The translations under genes and the position numbers were made by a program. This document shows, piece by piece, positions 8,605 through 17,645 of a stretch of DNA of 64,000 nucleotides. Under the pieces are notes generated by a model, which ran no database searches, was not told the DNA's origin, and saw only the letters and a program-made list of their open reading frames with translations. Positions within the stretch are counted from its first letter, which is position 1. Each line of letters starts with the position of its first letter. Location of the stretch: contig CAYYFQ010000006.1 of NCBI GenBank assembly GCA_964471475.1, positions 1 to 64,000 of the forward strand, in the 5' to 3' direction. This stretch comes from JAJNBD01 sp964471475. GTDB taxonomy: Bacteria; Pseudomonadota; Gammaproteobacteria; CAISUE01.

Positions 8605-9740
8605 CTATTCATCAACTGCTGTGCTTGATTCAATGTGACGCGTGATGTGTAATTTTGGCTCAACAAATTGACGGCAAGCAATAATTGGTTTTGCTCTTCC
8701 GATTCATGAATTTGTTGCAATTCATAAAGCATCTCCGCTTCTAAATAGAGTTGCTCGCGTTGCAATTCGGTAGGGGACGCGGCTTGTAAATGTTGATACC
8801 AACCACTGGCAGGATCCAAGCGGCGTGTAGCCATGAATTTTTCAAGTTCACGGGCATTGGTGGGTGCCGCTTTTGAAGCATCTGGGAAGTTACTGTTAAT
8901 TTGTTTTAATATATTCGCATCAAAATGATTTAAAGGCTGCGTACGTGCGAAAATATTTTGAAGCGCATAAACGCCCGCCGTTTGGTTTGCAATGAGCCTG
9001 CGTAAGCGCATCATGAAATCACTGGTAGGATTATCAGGAAAAGCTACGGGCGTAAGAGCGCCACTGACTAAAGCCATGTAAACTTCTGCTGGGTTTTTCG
9101 CGTAAGCGCTGAGCACGTTGCTTTTGGATCCGCTTGAATCAGTTTTGCTTGCAGGCACATATTGAAATAAAGAGGCTGCATTATAGGGGGCGGCAAATTG
9201 GTCACTGATCATATAATCAAAAGTAGTGCCATGAGGAGTATTGCCAATAGAGTTGTTGTTAAAGCTTGTCCCGCTGGTTAAAGGCGCCGGTTGAAAAGCA
9301 CTGTCGGCTTGCGTTAAATAGGCTGTGATTTGATTATTTGTCAGGTTAAACATCATGCTTCCAATCAAAATTTCAGTGGGAGTGCGCCCAAAAGCATTCG
9401 GTTTCGCTTGAGTAGAGGGCGTCGTCAGAGAATTAGTGATGTAAGGCGTGTCATAGTTTTTTAAATAATCCCCCGGATTATTAGGGTCGAAGCCCGGTGT
9501 TTGCGGCATTTGCATTAAGCCATATCCGGTGACTAAAGGGTAAACGTCGTGGGCACTGATAATACCGTAAGGTGTCACATCATTCGCTTGCAGATAATTT
9601 TGACTATACCCAGCATAAGTATTGCCTCCTCCTTGCGTGCTGGGAGGGGTAGGCGTAGGCGCGACTTGTCCATAAGCAAGAGGAGATAAACCGATGAGGG
9701 TTAATAAACTGCTGATGACGAGAGGATAAAATTTTTTCAT
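8601..9740 (-). CDS. icmX: Dot/Icm type IVB secretion protein IcmX
   Basis: This exported protein of 379 residues has a clear signal peptide (MKKFYPLVISSLLTLIGLSPLAYG) and a Pro/Thr/Gly-rich mature start. The middle and C-terminal parts match my memory of IcmX: AFGRTPTEILIGSMMFNLTNNQI, FMMRLRRLIANQTAGVYALQN, LEKFMATRRLDP and YLEAEMLYELQQIHESEEQNQLL. IcmX is a periplasmic Dot/Icm component needed for intracellular growth in Legionella. The ATG at 9740 was chosen for its GGAG ribosome site and signal peptide. It is the last gene of icmW - exported protein - icmX, which strongly supports the call. Confidence 0.83.
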   Translation of the reverse strand: MKKFYPLVISSLLTLIGLSPLAYGQVAPTPTPPSTQGGGNTYAGYSQNYLQANDVTPYGIISAHDVYPLVTGYGLMQMPQTPGFDPNNPGDYLKNYDTPYITNSLTTPSTQAKPNAFGRTPTEILIGSMMFNLTNNQITAYLTQADSAFQPAPLTSGTSFNNNSIGNTPHGTTFDYMISDQFAAPYNAASLFQYVPASKTDSSGSKSNVLSAYAKNPAEVYMALVSGALTPVAFPDNPTSDFMMRLRRLIANQTAGVYALQNIFARTQPLNHFDANILKQINSNFPDASKAAPTNARELEKFMATRRLDPASGWYQHLQAASPTELQREQLYLEAEMLYELQQIHESEEQNQLLLAVNLLSQNYTSRVTLNQAQQLMNS

Positions 9741-9752
9741 AAGGGACTCCAC

Positions 9753-10127
9753 TTAAGCATGACTATAAATGCTGGCTGGTGCATTATTCGCAGGAGCCGC
9801 TGAAGGGTTGTTCGGTTGATTAGAAGATGTAGGAGTTGGTGAAGAAGGCGTAGGAGGCGCGACCACGATGGGAGCTGTTTGCGCAGGGGTTTCTGGCGCT
9901 GGGTTGCCAAAAGCGAGTTGAGAAGGAGTGGGCGCATTAGGCTTCTCACTTTTGTCATCATTTTTTAGAGCGCTTTGCATACTAGCGGCCGATTGGCACA
10001 GTTGACTCACATAGGGCTCTATGTTGCCAAGATTTGTTCCTTGCTGGCAATAATTTTGATCCAGTGCGGCAGAAGCCAAGCAAGGAATTAATAAAAAACA
10101 TCCACACCAGCTATAAATTTTATTCAT
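9753..10127 (-). CDS. Small exported protein between icmW and icmX
   Basis: The 124-residue product begins with a signal peptide (MNKIYSWCGCFLLIPCLASAAL), has cysteines at CQQ and LCQS in the first half, and ends in a low-complexity Pro/Ala/Asn/Thr-rich region (about 60 residues). Its start overlaps the end of icmW by 8 bp and it stops 12 bp before icmX, so it belongs to the same operon. The Pro/Thr-rich end resembles the start of mature IcmX, so it could be the detached N-terminal part of a longer ancestral IcmX. That is an inference. No function is known to me. Confidence 0.75.
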   Translation of the reverse strand: MNKIYSWCGCFLLIPCLASAALDQNYCQQGTNLGNIEPYVSQLCQSAASMQSALKNDDKSEKPNAPTPSQLAFGNPAPETPAQTAPIVVAPPTPSSPTPTSSNQPNNPSAAPANNAPASIYSHA

Positions 10128-10581
10128 AAGATTTTCCTTCCAATGCTTTTTTAATAAGAGCAAAGCGGTCGGGTGCAAGCATGCGTGCAAGAAGGCGCAA
10201 ACGTTCAAATACTACATTGCGGCGCAATAATAAACTATTGTTGTCTGTTGGGAGTTGCGCATTTTGCTCAGCATACATTAATAGGCGAGAAGCGCAGCCT
10301 GGATGCACCGAGTCCAGAATGTGGAGAAAACGTAGTCCAGACCCCGTTTTTAATTGTACAGAGATGCTGATTTGAATATCTTTATCGGCGAACTCGTTAA
10401 AATTCACAGACTTAATATCATCAAGCTCTTTGCCTAATTTTTCTAAAGTAGCAATAAATTCCGGATCTTTGCGATCTAAAAATTCTTCCACCGATTCCAT
10501 AAACATAATGACACGATAAATAGAAGGATCGCGGTATTCGAACCAAAAGTTTTCAACATCTCGAGGTAATAAGCTAGGCAT
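10120..10581 (-). CDS. icmW: Dot/Icm type IVB secretion adaptor IcmW
   Basis: IcmW is a small acidic cytoplasmic protein that partners IcmS, presenting effectors to the DotL coupling complex. This 153-residue product matches it closely along its length: FWFEYRDPSIYRVIMFMES, LGKELDDIKSVN, LDSVHPGCASRLLMYAEQ and RRNVVFERLRLLARML. ATG at 10581 is used, as in the Legionella protein (MPxL), rather than the GTG one codon earlier. It is first in the three-gene set ending with icmX. The usual neighbours icmV and dotA are not present; nrdA lies upstream behind a hairpin terminator. Confidence 0.92.
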   Translation of the reverse strand: MPSLLPRDVENFWFEYRDPSIYRVIMFMESVEEFLDRKDPEFIATLEKLGKELDDIKSVNFNEFADKDIQISISVQLKTGSGLRFLHILDSVHPGCASRLLMYAEQNAQLPTDNNSLLLRRNVVFERLRLLARMLAPDRFALIKKALEGKSYE

Positions 10582-10644
10582 CACTGCACATCCTGTTTTT
10601 TTGAAGCTTGTTCATCATAGAACAAGCGAGTATGCGTGTCAAAG

Positions 10645-10668
10645 GCCCTTGAATGAAGATTCAAGGGC
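10645..10668 (-). terminator. Hairpin terminator between nrdA and icmW
   Basis: GCCCTTGAAT pairs perfectly with ATTCAAGGGC around a 4-base loop (GAAG on the + strand). It lies just after the nrdA stop in nrdA's direction and probably isolates the icm operon from nrdA transcription. A second hairpin (GCTTGTTC/GAACAAGC, 10606-10627) lies closer to icmW, in its leader. Confidence 0.6.
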
Positions 10669-10678
10669 TTAGTATTTT

Positions 10679-13531
10679 CTATTGACAAGCCTCACAATCA
10701 GGGTCCGCAATTGAACAAGCTTTGGGTGCTTCACTTTGGAGAGGCGTTTTTACTGCATTCAATGATCCATCATGAATGGTGGACTTTTCGGGGGCAGTTG
10801 CTCCTTGACTACGTAAATAGTAAGTGGTCTTTAAGCCGCGTACCCACGCCATACGATAAAGTATATCTAATTTTTTACCGGAAGGTTCTGCCATATAAAT
10901 ATTTAATGATTGTGCCTGATCAATCCATTTTTGTCTGCGCGAAGCCGCATCCACTAACCAGCGTGGCTCAATTTCAAATGCGGTGGCATACAAAGCTTTA
11001 ATGGAGTCAGGAATACGTTGAATGGATTTTAAAGTGCCGTTAAAGTATTTTAAATCATTCACCATCACTTCATCCCATAAGTGGAGTGCTTTTAAATCAC
11101 GCACCAAATAAGGGTTTACGACGGTGAATTCTCCTGACATATTCGATTTTACAAAAAGATTTTGATAAGTAGGTTCAATCGATTGAGAAACCCCACAAAT
11201 ATTAGAAATAGTTGCTGTGGGAGCAATAGCCATGGTATTGGAGTTGCGCATGCCTTGTTTCATGACTTTTGCTTGTAAAGCTGCCCAGTCGAGATGTTGA
11301 TCGGTATTTTGATCTAAGAAATCTCCTCGAGTTTCTTTGAGTAATTGAATCGAATGAATGGGGAGAATACCTTTGCTCCATAAAGAGCCATCAAAGCTTT
11401 CATAACTGCCGCGCTCTACTGCTAAAGCACTGGAAGCTTCAATGGCAAAATAGCTTAAGTATTCCATCGATAAGTCAGCGAAATCTACAGCTTTTTGTGA
11501 AGCATAAGGAATTTGCAGTTGATATAAGGCATCTTGGAAACCCATAAGTCCCAAACCAATAGGGCGATGTTTTTGATTGGCATTTTTAGCTTCAGGGATG
11601 CAATAATAGTTGATGTCGATAACGTTATCGAGCATGCGGATTGCTGTGCGTACCGTGCGTTGCAGACGATCGATATCTAAGCCATGTTCATTCAACATAT
11701 GTGGCAAGTTGATACTGCCTAAGTTGCAGACAGCAACTTCGGTGCTTGAAGTGTTTAAAGTAATTTCAGTACAAAGATTGGAGCTGTGTACGACGCCACA
11801 ATGTTGTTGAGGTGAACGCAGATTGCAAGGATCTTTAAAAGTCATCCACGGGTGGCCCGTTTCAAACAACATTCCTAACATTTTGCGCCATAAAGTAACC
11901 GCACTGATTTTTTTGAATAAGCGAATTTCGCCGCGCGCTGCTTTGGCTTCTGCTTCTATATACGCTGTCTTGAAAGCTTTACCGTAGAGGTCATGTAAGT
12001 GAGGTAGATCGCTTGGGGAGAATAAGGTCCACTGCGCATCGGCAAAGACGCGTTCCATAAAGAGATCAGGAATCCAATTGACGGTGTTCATATCGTGGGT
12101 ACGGCGTCGTTCATCCCCCGTATTTTTACGCAATTCTAAAAACTCTTCGATATCTAAATGCCATGTTTCAAGATAAGCAGCGACGGCACCTTTTCTTTTG
12201 CCGCCTTGGTTGACTGCCACAGCAGAGGCATTTGCCACATTCATAAAGGGAACTACGCCTTGAGATTTACCATTGGTGCCTTTGATGTAAGAGTTCATGG
12301 CGCGTACCGGTGTCCAGTCATTACCCAGGCCACCTGCGTATTTGGAGAGAAGAGCATTTTGTTTGTAAGCATCATAAATACCGTCTAAATCATCGGGGAC
12401 GGTAGTTAAGAAGCAACTCGACAATTGCGGGCGCAAGGTGCCTGAGTTAAACAACGTGGGTGTGGAGGCCATATAATCAAAGCTTGATAATACATCATAA
12501 AATTCAATAGCAGCTTCTTCTTTGTTAGCTTCGTTAAGCGCTAACCCCATAGCTACTCGCATAAAAAACGCTTGGGGTAATTCAAAACGTGTGCCTTCAG
12601 AGTGAATGAAATAGCGATCATACAAGGTTTGCAAACCTAAATAAGTAAATTGCAAATCGCGTTCAGGCTTTAAGGCGGCATCAATTTTGATTAAATCAAA
12701 CTTGAGTAATTCAGGGGAAAGCAGTTCTAATTCGATACCTTTTTGGAGATAACTTTTAAAATAAGTAGGGTAAATGGCAATTATTTCTTGATAGGTGGCT
12801 GACTCTTGAATATTTAAAAAACGCAAAGCTTCACCACGTAGATCATCTAGTAACAAGCGTGCGCTGACATAAGAGTAGTTGGGATCTTTTTCAATTAAGG
12901 CGCGACCACTGAGCTGAGCGGCTTTAGCCACATCGTCAATGGGAATGCCATCAAAGATATTCCGTAAAGTTTCTTGATAAATATGATCGGGGTCAACATC
13001 TGTGAGGTTTAGGCAAGCTTCACTAATGATTTGAGCTAACCGCTGATTGTCAAGAGGTGCTTTTTCGCCATTGCGTAAAGTGGTTTGTAAGTGCGTAGAG
13101 TCCACAATAATATTAGAATGTGTGGCCTGTCGCTCGCGATTGCGTTCTTCGCGATAGAGTACATAAGCACGAGCAACATGATGTTCAGCTTTTCGCATGA
13201 GCATCAGTTCTACTTGATCTTGAATTTCCTCAATGCGTAAGCTGCCCCCACTAGGTAAGCGGCGTAAAAAAGTTTGATGAATGTCATTGGCCAAATGGTT
13301 TACTGTTTCATAAACGCTAGAAGAAGCGGCGGCTTGTGTGCCAGTGACTGCCAAGAAAGCTTTTGTCATGGCAACAATGATTTTGCTTAAATCGAAAGAG
13401 ACAACCTTACCATTGCGTTTAATAACACGTAAAGTGCCAGGCTGATAGTTTGTAAGTTCGTTAGGAATTTGGTTTAATTCCAAAGGAAGATCTTTTTGTG
13501 GGGCGTCCATGGGGCTAAGATTGGTTGACAT
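10679..13531 (-). CDS. nrdA: Class Ia ribonucleoside-diphosphate reductase, alpha subunit
   Basis: NrdA reduces ribonucleoside diphosphates to deoxyribonucleotides with the NrdB radical subunit. The product is 950 residues, longer than E. coli NrdA (761), because it has two N-terminal ATP-cone-like segments (about 30-130 and 140-240) that sense ATP/dATP. The active-site SNLCTEI loop with the radical Cys, the second Cys in VCNLGSINL, and the C-terminal Cys pair (CSIADPDCEACQ) that shuttles electrons from thioredoxin are all present. nrdB is not adjacent. NrdR boxes lie about 290-335 bp upstream, with an inserted repeat element between them and the gene. Confidence 0.95.
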   Translation of the reverse strand: MSTNLSPMDAPQKDLPLELNQIPNELTNYQPGTLRVIKRNGKVVSFDLSKIIVAMTKAFLAVTGTQAAASSSVYETVNHLANDIHQTFLRRLPSGGSLRIEEIQDQVELMLMRKAEHHVARAYVLYREERNRERQATHSNIIVDSTHLQTTLRNGEKAPLDNQRLAQIISEACLNLTDVDPDHIYQETLRNIFDGIPIDDVAKAAQLSGRALIEKDPNYSYVSARLLLDDLRGEALRFLNIQESATYQEIIAIYPTYFKSYLQKGIELELLSPELLKFDLIKIDAALKPERDLQFTYLGLQTLYDRYFIHSEGTRFELPQAFFMRVAMGLALNEANKEEAAIEFYDVLSSFDYMASTPTLFNSGTLRPQLSSCFLTTVPDDLDGIYDAYKQNALLSKYAGGLGNDWTPVRAMNSYIKGTNGKSQGVVPFMNVANASAVAVNQGGKRKGAVAAYLETWHLDIEEFLELRKNTGDERRRTHDMNTVNWIPDLFMERVFADAQWTLFSPSDLPHLHDLYGKAFKTAYIEAEAKAARGEIRLFKKISAVTLWRKMLGMLFETGHPWMTFKDPCNLRSPQQHCGVVHSSNLCTEITLNTSSTEVAVCNLGSINLPHMLNEHGLDIDRLQRTVRTAIRMLDNVIDINYYCIPEAKNANQKHRPIGLGLMGFQDALYQLQIPYASQKAVDFADLSMEYLSYFAIEASSALAVERGSYESFDGSLWSKGILPIHSIQLLKETRGDFLDQNTDQHLDWAALQAKVMKQGMRNSNTMAIAPTATISNICGVSQSIEPTYQNLFVKSNMSGEFTVVNPYLVRDLKALHLWDEVMVNDLKYFNGTLKSIQRIPDSIKALYATAFEIEPRWLVDAASRRQKWIDQAQSLNIYMAEPSGKKLDILYRMAWVRGLKTTYYLRSQGATAPEKSTIHDGSLNAVKTPLQSEAPKACSIADPDCEACQ

Positions 13532-13602
13532 AAGTTAATGCTCCTTAAGAAAAAATAATAAAATGACGAGGTTTTTGTAGAGCGTATTGGCAATATGCTC
13601 TA

Positions 13603-13765
13603 TATACCCATCGTACCTGAAGATACTGGATTCTAACGTTGTCTTTTCCGCAAGCTAAAACTTTCTTTCGCTTAGAATAGGACTGACTATTCCGCGTTCA
13701 AGAAAGATGTTATCTTGCAAAAAATTCCTTGTTATAACCCAGCATCTTCAAGGACGATGGGTATA
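13603..13765 (+). repeat. 163-bp inverted-repeat element, copy 1
   Basis: The element starts TATACCCATCGTACCTGAAG and ends CTTCAAGGACGATGGGTATA, giving terminal inverted repeats of about 25 bp with three mismatches. The full length recurs in opposite orientation at 24741-24903 with only a few substitutions. It encodes no protein, and flanking TA is compatible with TA target duplication as in Tc1/mariner/IS630-type MITEs. It occupies the gap between nrdA and its NrdR boxes. Confidence 0.85.
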
Positions 13766-13818
13766 GATATTTAGTCAAGAAATGATGCGAAAAGTATGTT
13801 ACTCCAATTAAGGGGAAA

Positions 13819-13866
13819 ACACAAGATATTGTGTTTTTGTGTGGCTTGAGACACAAGAATTAGTGT
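13819..13866 (-). promoter_or_regulatory. Tandem NrdR boxes for nrdA
   Basis: ACACAAGATATTGTGT (13819-13834) and ACACAAGAATTAGTGT (13851-13866) both fit the NrdR consensus (ACACwATATATwGTGT-like). Their starts are 32 bp apart, three helical turns, which is the classic arrangement for cooperative NrdR binding. NrdR represses ribonucleotide reductase genes when dATP is high. The nrdA start is at 13531, so the operator is unusually far upstream because of the inserted 163-bp element. Confidence 0.82.
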
Positions 13867-13901
13867 TCTTAAGAGGAAAGACTGAAGGCCTTTCTAAGGG
13901 T

Positions 13902-16900
13902 TTATGAGGGGAACGCCATCGAAGGGGGTGGAGGGGGGGAAGGTTGGCAGTACTTCCAGACGGTATCCACTTCGTCTACCTCGTGATCCAGCCGCTCATA
14001 TTTTTTGAGTTCCCCAATAATTTTATCCAATAATCTTTTGGTCCTAGAGGTGAATAAACCAGCGGTTAAACGTGGATAGCTTTCTTGAAAGTTTTCTATG
14101 CAGGATTTTACCATTTGAATTGAAATATAAGCGGAGGGATTAGATAGATTATTTTCGTAATCTACCGTTTTTTTTATGTGATCAATGAGTTGAGCAAGTA
14201 AGAGGATTTTCTCATTTTTAATATGGTGAACTAGTTCAAATTGTCTTGGAAGGAACCCAATTCTTTGTGCGCGAGCTTTCATGATCGTCTCATAGTGAGT
14301 ACGCAAAAACTCTAAGGGATTAAGCACCCATCTGTCTAATTTTCCCTTAGTTAATGCGGATCGACGGTGTATTTTGGGAGGGAAAAAGACCAGTTGGTAT
14401 TGAGGCATCGAAATAGGTTTTTGAGCGCTTCCCGAGGCATCTGCATTTTCCAAGGCGCTTTCTATGGGTGGTTTAGCGAGAGCTATTTCTACTGGTATGT
14501 GCGGGGTCGATGTTGTAATGGCTTGGTAATTAATGTCTGGATGACGAAGTGTGGGGGCTGCTCTTGATTGAGCAATCTCAGTAAAAAGGTTAACAAGGGC
14601 GCTGACTAAAGCTTCTCGGGATGCATAGGCTGCCTGGTTCAAGAGATCGCGTATGGTAGTAATGAGAGGGTGTTCTCTAAGTGAAGGTGGTGGTGAATTT
14701 TCTCTACTATCCACCGGTACTCCCTGTAACATAGGTGGCTCCTCCCTTTCAGGTGAAGGCGCTAGTGCATTTGCTCTACCATCAACCTGCTGTACTACCT
14801 GTAACATAGGTAGATCTTCCTCTTCGGCTGGTGAGGCAGGGAGTATCTGGTTAAGATAGGCAAAAAGTCTTTGATGGAAGCGGCCGTCAAGGGTTCTTAT
14901 CGCATCAGTATTGGCAAACTTGTCGTTCTCAATAGAAGGAACATTTTGTAAAAGGTAGGCTAGATACTGACAATTAAATTGTAGTGTATTATGTAGGGCT
15001 GTTAGTTTGCGTTGGGCTTGAGCTTCTTGTTCTTCCTTTTGTTTCTGTGCTAACAAATTCTCTGCTTGTTCTGGTCTTTCTTCCGCTCTTATTGGTTCTC
15101 CCTCTGGTTTTTCTTCGGGAGAATTATTTATTTCCATTATTACTCGTTTCTCTTCCTCTAGTTTTTTTGTTCTTAACTCAATTTCTTGTTGAATATTAAT
15201 CAATAACCCTACGTATTGTTCGATAGTGAATTTTTGCCCCAAAAAAAGATGCTTGGTAGTTTTAGCGACTCTTGGAGGGATACCCAAGAGGCGTTCGTCC
15301 ACGAATCGTTTTGCTTTAAATTCAGCCAGATTCTCTGTGGTGAATTTTTTGCGGGTTGGGTAGGGTTCCCATCCAGGCGCTTTTGTTGATCCAGGGATGG
15401 TGTCTTGGCGAGCTGTGCGTTCAGCAGTCATGGCTTGATGCGTTAAAGCCGTTAAATCTTCAACCCATAAATAAGTTTCATCGGAAGGAAGGTTTTTAAA
15501 AGGTATCTCTCGACGATCGGAAATTTTTGGCATTTCCGCTGCCACTCCGGCTTGCCGTTGCTTCTCCCTTCCCTCAGAAAGAGAGGAATTGCTGGATTCC
15601 TCTAATTCCTGTAATAAGCAAAGATCAGCATTCAGGGTTTCGTTGTCTGTCGAAATAATAGTATCAAGTGCTGCAAGTAGTGGATCACCAGAGGTATGCG
15701 ATGTTAACTCGTTCAATAACCCATTTACTTCTGGTGAAGTAGGTATAGTTGAGTCCGCTTTATTTTGAAGTGGTACTTTTTTCTGTAAGGCGAGTTCTGT
15801 GGCAATTGCCATAGCTTGATTAAATAGCTTTTTGTTTGCTGATTTTTTTCGTAACGCGTTATTTAAAGGTTGTAATGAACATAGCACTGAGCGTAATGCG
15901 GTAACAGGTGGTAGAGGTCCTATGTCCTTATGTTGGCTAAGGGCCGTGTGCCAGGTAGTAAGGGTGGTTAATTGGCTTTCTAAATTAGTTAATGAAGTTT
16001 GAAAAATTTGATGCTCTTTGCTAGTAAGGGGTGAGGTTTTTTCAAGAAGACGCAATTGAAGATCAAAAATTTTGTCGGTTAAAATCCGATGTTCTGTTTG
16101 ATAAGTGGGTAGAAATGCTTGCGCTGCGGCAGCATTCTCTATGTTAGACAATGAGGCCTGTTTCCTTCCCATCTCCTCCACAATAGCGCGCGCGCGCGCG
16201 TAGCTATTATAAGAAGAAAAAAGTGCTTTGGCTTTCTCAAAGCGTGTCACTCCTATTTCTAAATCGTACCATTCTGATCTGAATTGAGCTAGCATTTCTT
16301 CACATTCAAGCAAGCTTAATTCATACATCCCAGTGCCATTATTTCTAGCCAAGTACTGTTCTTGTAAGTAATTGAGCTTAAGAAGCAAAGAGGTGTAAGT
16401 CTTTAAGAGTTTTCGCGTATCTCGAAGCCTAAGGAAATTAAAGAATCCAAATTGTTTTTGAAAGTCGTAAATTGCTTTGCAATCTTGCAACTGTTGGATA
16501 CGGTCAGCAGCCGCTATTTTTAATTGCGCACTCTCATAAAATGCTTTATGGGGTTTGGGGTCTTGAACGGGATTTTCTGCAACCGCCATACGAGCGTAAA
16601 CGGCATTAATATCCCCTCTTAGTTTGCCTTGGTGAAGTTGAAGTAAGAGGCTTCTTGCTTCGCTTAATCGCAGGAGTAATTGGCCTTGTGAAAGTGGTGC
16701 ATTTGCTTGGAGGGGGGGTGCTAGCGATGGAGGTGGATTTTCCGGTTGTTGAAGGTTATGTTTTTCTAATGTGGCTAACTGAGCTTTCAGGGTATCTAGT
16801 TGGGGCTGCATTATTGCTAGAAAGCTATCGACTTGTTCAACCGTAGATAAGGTAGAGCTGGTGCTGTAATTAAGAATAGCGATCAGGTTTTTTTCCAATT

Positions 16901-17354
16901 CTTTCGCTCGAGATGTTAAGCTTTGATGTAGTTCTTTGTAGCGTTTGCAGTGTCGACATCTTTGCCCTCGATCGCAATTCTTCACATGATCAGAAGCATT
17001 TTCGAGCTTATTCATCGCATGTTTAAGCTTATTTATTTCGGCAAATAACGTCTTGATGTTTTCAATGAGGAAGAGGGCATCTTTAATTTGTTGTTTGGTC
17101 CCATTTTCAAAAACGATGCGTAATAAGTGTTGATGAAACGCCGTTAAGTGCGCGCGGGCCTCATTGAGCTTGCTATCAAGCTGATAGCGATGGTTCAGTT
17201 TTTCGGTAGCTTGTGCGAACTCTTCAGCATTGTTTATAGTGCGCAGCTGTTTGAGCCGCTTTTCAATTTGTCGTTCAACTTCGGCTATTCGCGCCAGTTG
17301 GTGCCATGGAAGTGGGGTAGGGGTAGTCGAGACAGAAGCCATAAGTAAACTCAC
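13902..17354 (-). CDS. Large coiled-coil protein, candidate Dot/Icm effector
   Basis: This is a 1150-residue protein I do not recognise. It is mostly helical with repeated coiled-coil stretches and no membrane segment or signal peptide. A cysteine cluster lies near residues 125-140 (CDRGQRCRHCKRYKELH). A charged linker near residue 750 (KQKEEQEAQAQRK) precedes a duplicated Pro-rich segment (near 840-890) in which LPMLQVVQQVDGRANA and PPMLQGVPVDSRENS are two copies of one unit. The GTG at 17354 is used because AGAGG lies 9 bases upstream; ATG at 17342 is the alternative. That ribosome site is supplied by the end of the adjacent repeat element. Confidence 0.75.
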   Translation of the reverse strand: MSLLMASVSTTPTPLPWHQLARIAEVERQIEKRLKQLRTINNAEEFAQATEKLNHRYQLDSKLNEARAHLTAFHQHLLRIVFENGTKQQIKDALFLIENIKTLFAEINKLKHAMNKLENASDHVKNCDRGQRCRHCKRYKELHQSLTSRAKELEKNLIAILNYSTSSTLSTVEQVDSFLAIMQPQLDTLKAQLATLEKHNLQQPENPPPSLAPPLQANAPLSQGQLLLRLSEARSLLLQLHQGKLRGDINAVYARMAVAENPVQDPKPHKAFYESAQLKIAAADRIQQLQDCKAIYDFQKQFGFFNFLRLRDTRKLLKTYTSLLLKLNYLQEQYLARNNGTGMYELSLLECEEMLAQFRSEWYDLEIGVTRFEKAKALFSSYNSYARARAIVEEMGRKQASLSNIENAAAAQAFLPTYQTEHRILTDKIFDLQLRLLEKTSPLTSKEHQIFQTSLTNLESQLTTLTTWHTALSQHKDIGPLPPVTALRSVLCSLQPLNNALRKKSANKKLFNQAMAIATELALQKKVPLQNKADSTIPTSPEVNGLLNELTSHTSGDPLLAALDTIISTDNETLNADLCLLQELEESSNSSLSEGREKQRQAGVAAEMPKISDRREIPFKNLPSDETYLWVEDLTALTHQAMTAERTARQDTIPGSTKAPGWEPYPTRKKFTTENLAEFKAKRFVDERLLGIPPRVAKTTKHLFLGQKFTIEQYVGLLINIQQEIELRTKKLEEEKRVIMEINNSPEEKPEGEPIRAEERPEQAENLLAQKQKEEQEAQAQRKLTALHNTLQFNCQYLAYLLQNVPSIENDKFANTDAIRTLDGRFHQRLFAYLNQILPASPAEEEDLPMLQVVQQVDGRANALAPSPEREEPPMLQGVPVDSRENSPPPSLREHPLITTIRDLLNQAAYASREALVSALVNLFTEIAQSRAAPTLRHPDINYQAITTSTPHIPVEIALAKPPIESALENADASGSAQKPISMPQYQLVFFPPKIHRRSALTKGKLDRWVLNPLEFLRTHYETIMKARAQRIGFLPRQFELVHHIKNEKILLLAQLIDHIKKTVDYENNLSNPSAYISIQMVKSCIENFQESYPRLTAGLFTSRTKRLLDKIIGELKKYERLDHEVDEVDTVWKYCQPSPPPPPSMAFPS
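16186..16200. repeat. GC dinucleotide tract inside the 1150-residue gene
   Basis: Fifteen bases of uninterrupted alternating G and C encode Ala-Arg-Ala-Arg near residue 386. Dinucleotide tracts can slip during replication and shift the frame. In this copy the frame is intact. Confidence 0.7.
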
Positions 17355-17360
17355 TTTATT

Positions 17361-17505
17361 AGACCTCTTTTGAAACTTTTACTCCCACGGAAAATTTGTG
17401 CGTTGGTTCGGTGCTCGAATCCTCGTGTACTCGCATGTACACTCCGGTTCTGCGCTCCGAGCCTTCTTCAACTTTTCTCGCAGGAGCGAGTTTCGAAAGA
17501 GGTCT
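17361..17505. repeat. 145-bp element with terminal inverted repeats AGACCTCTTTYGAAAC
   Basis: The left end AGACCTCTTTTGAAAC and the right end GTTTCGAAAGAGGTCT are reverse complements with one mismatch. The interior has a further partial symmetry and no gene. It looks like a MITE or the two ends of a deleted insertion sequence. It abuts the start of the 1150-residue coiled-coil gene. Confidence 0.7.
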
Positions 17506-17645
17506 ATTCTATTTTGCGTTATTAAAATAGGCGCGCTTTGGTTATTTTTATATTAAATTTCTTATTTTCTTCTTTTTGAATAAAGAAGGCGAGTATGTTA
17601 CTATTCTAACACAATACAAGGAATTATAGTTCAAGGAGAGCGCTT

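Noticed and set aside
17400..17470. tRNA-like GGTGCTCGAATCC stretch
   Set aside because: It does not fold into a cloverleaf and lies inside an inverted-repeat element.
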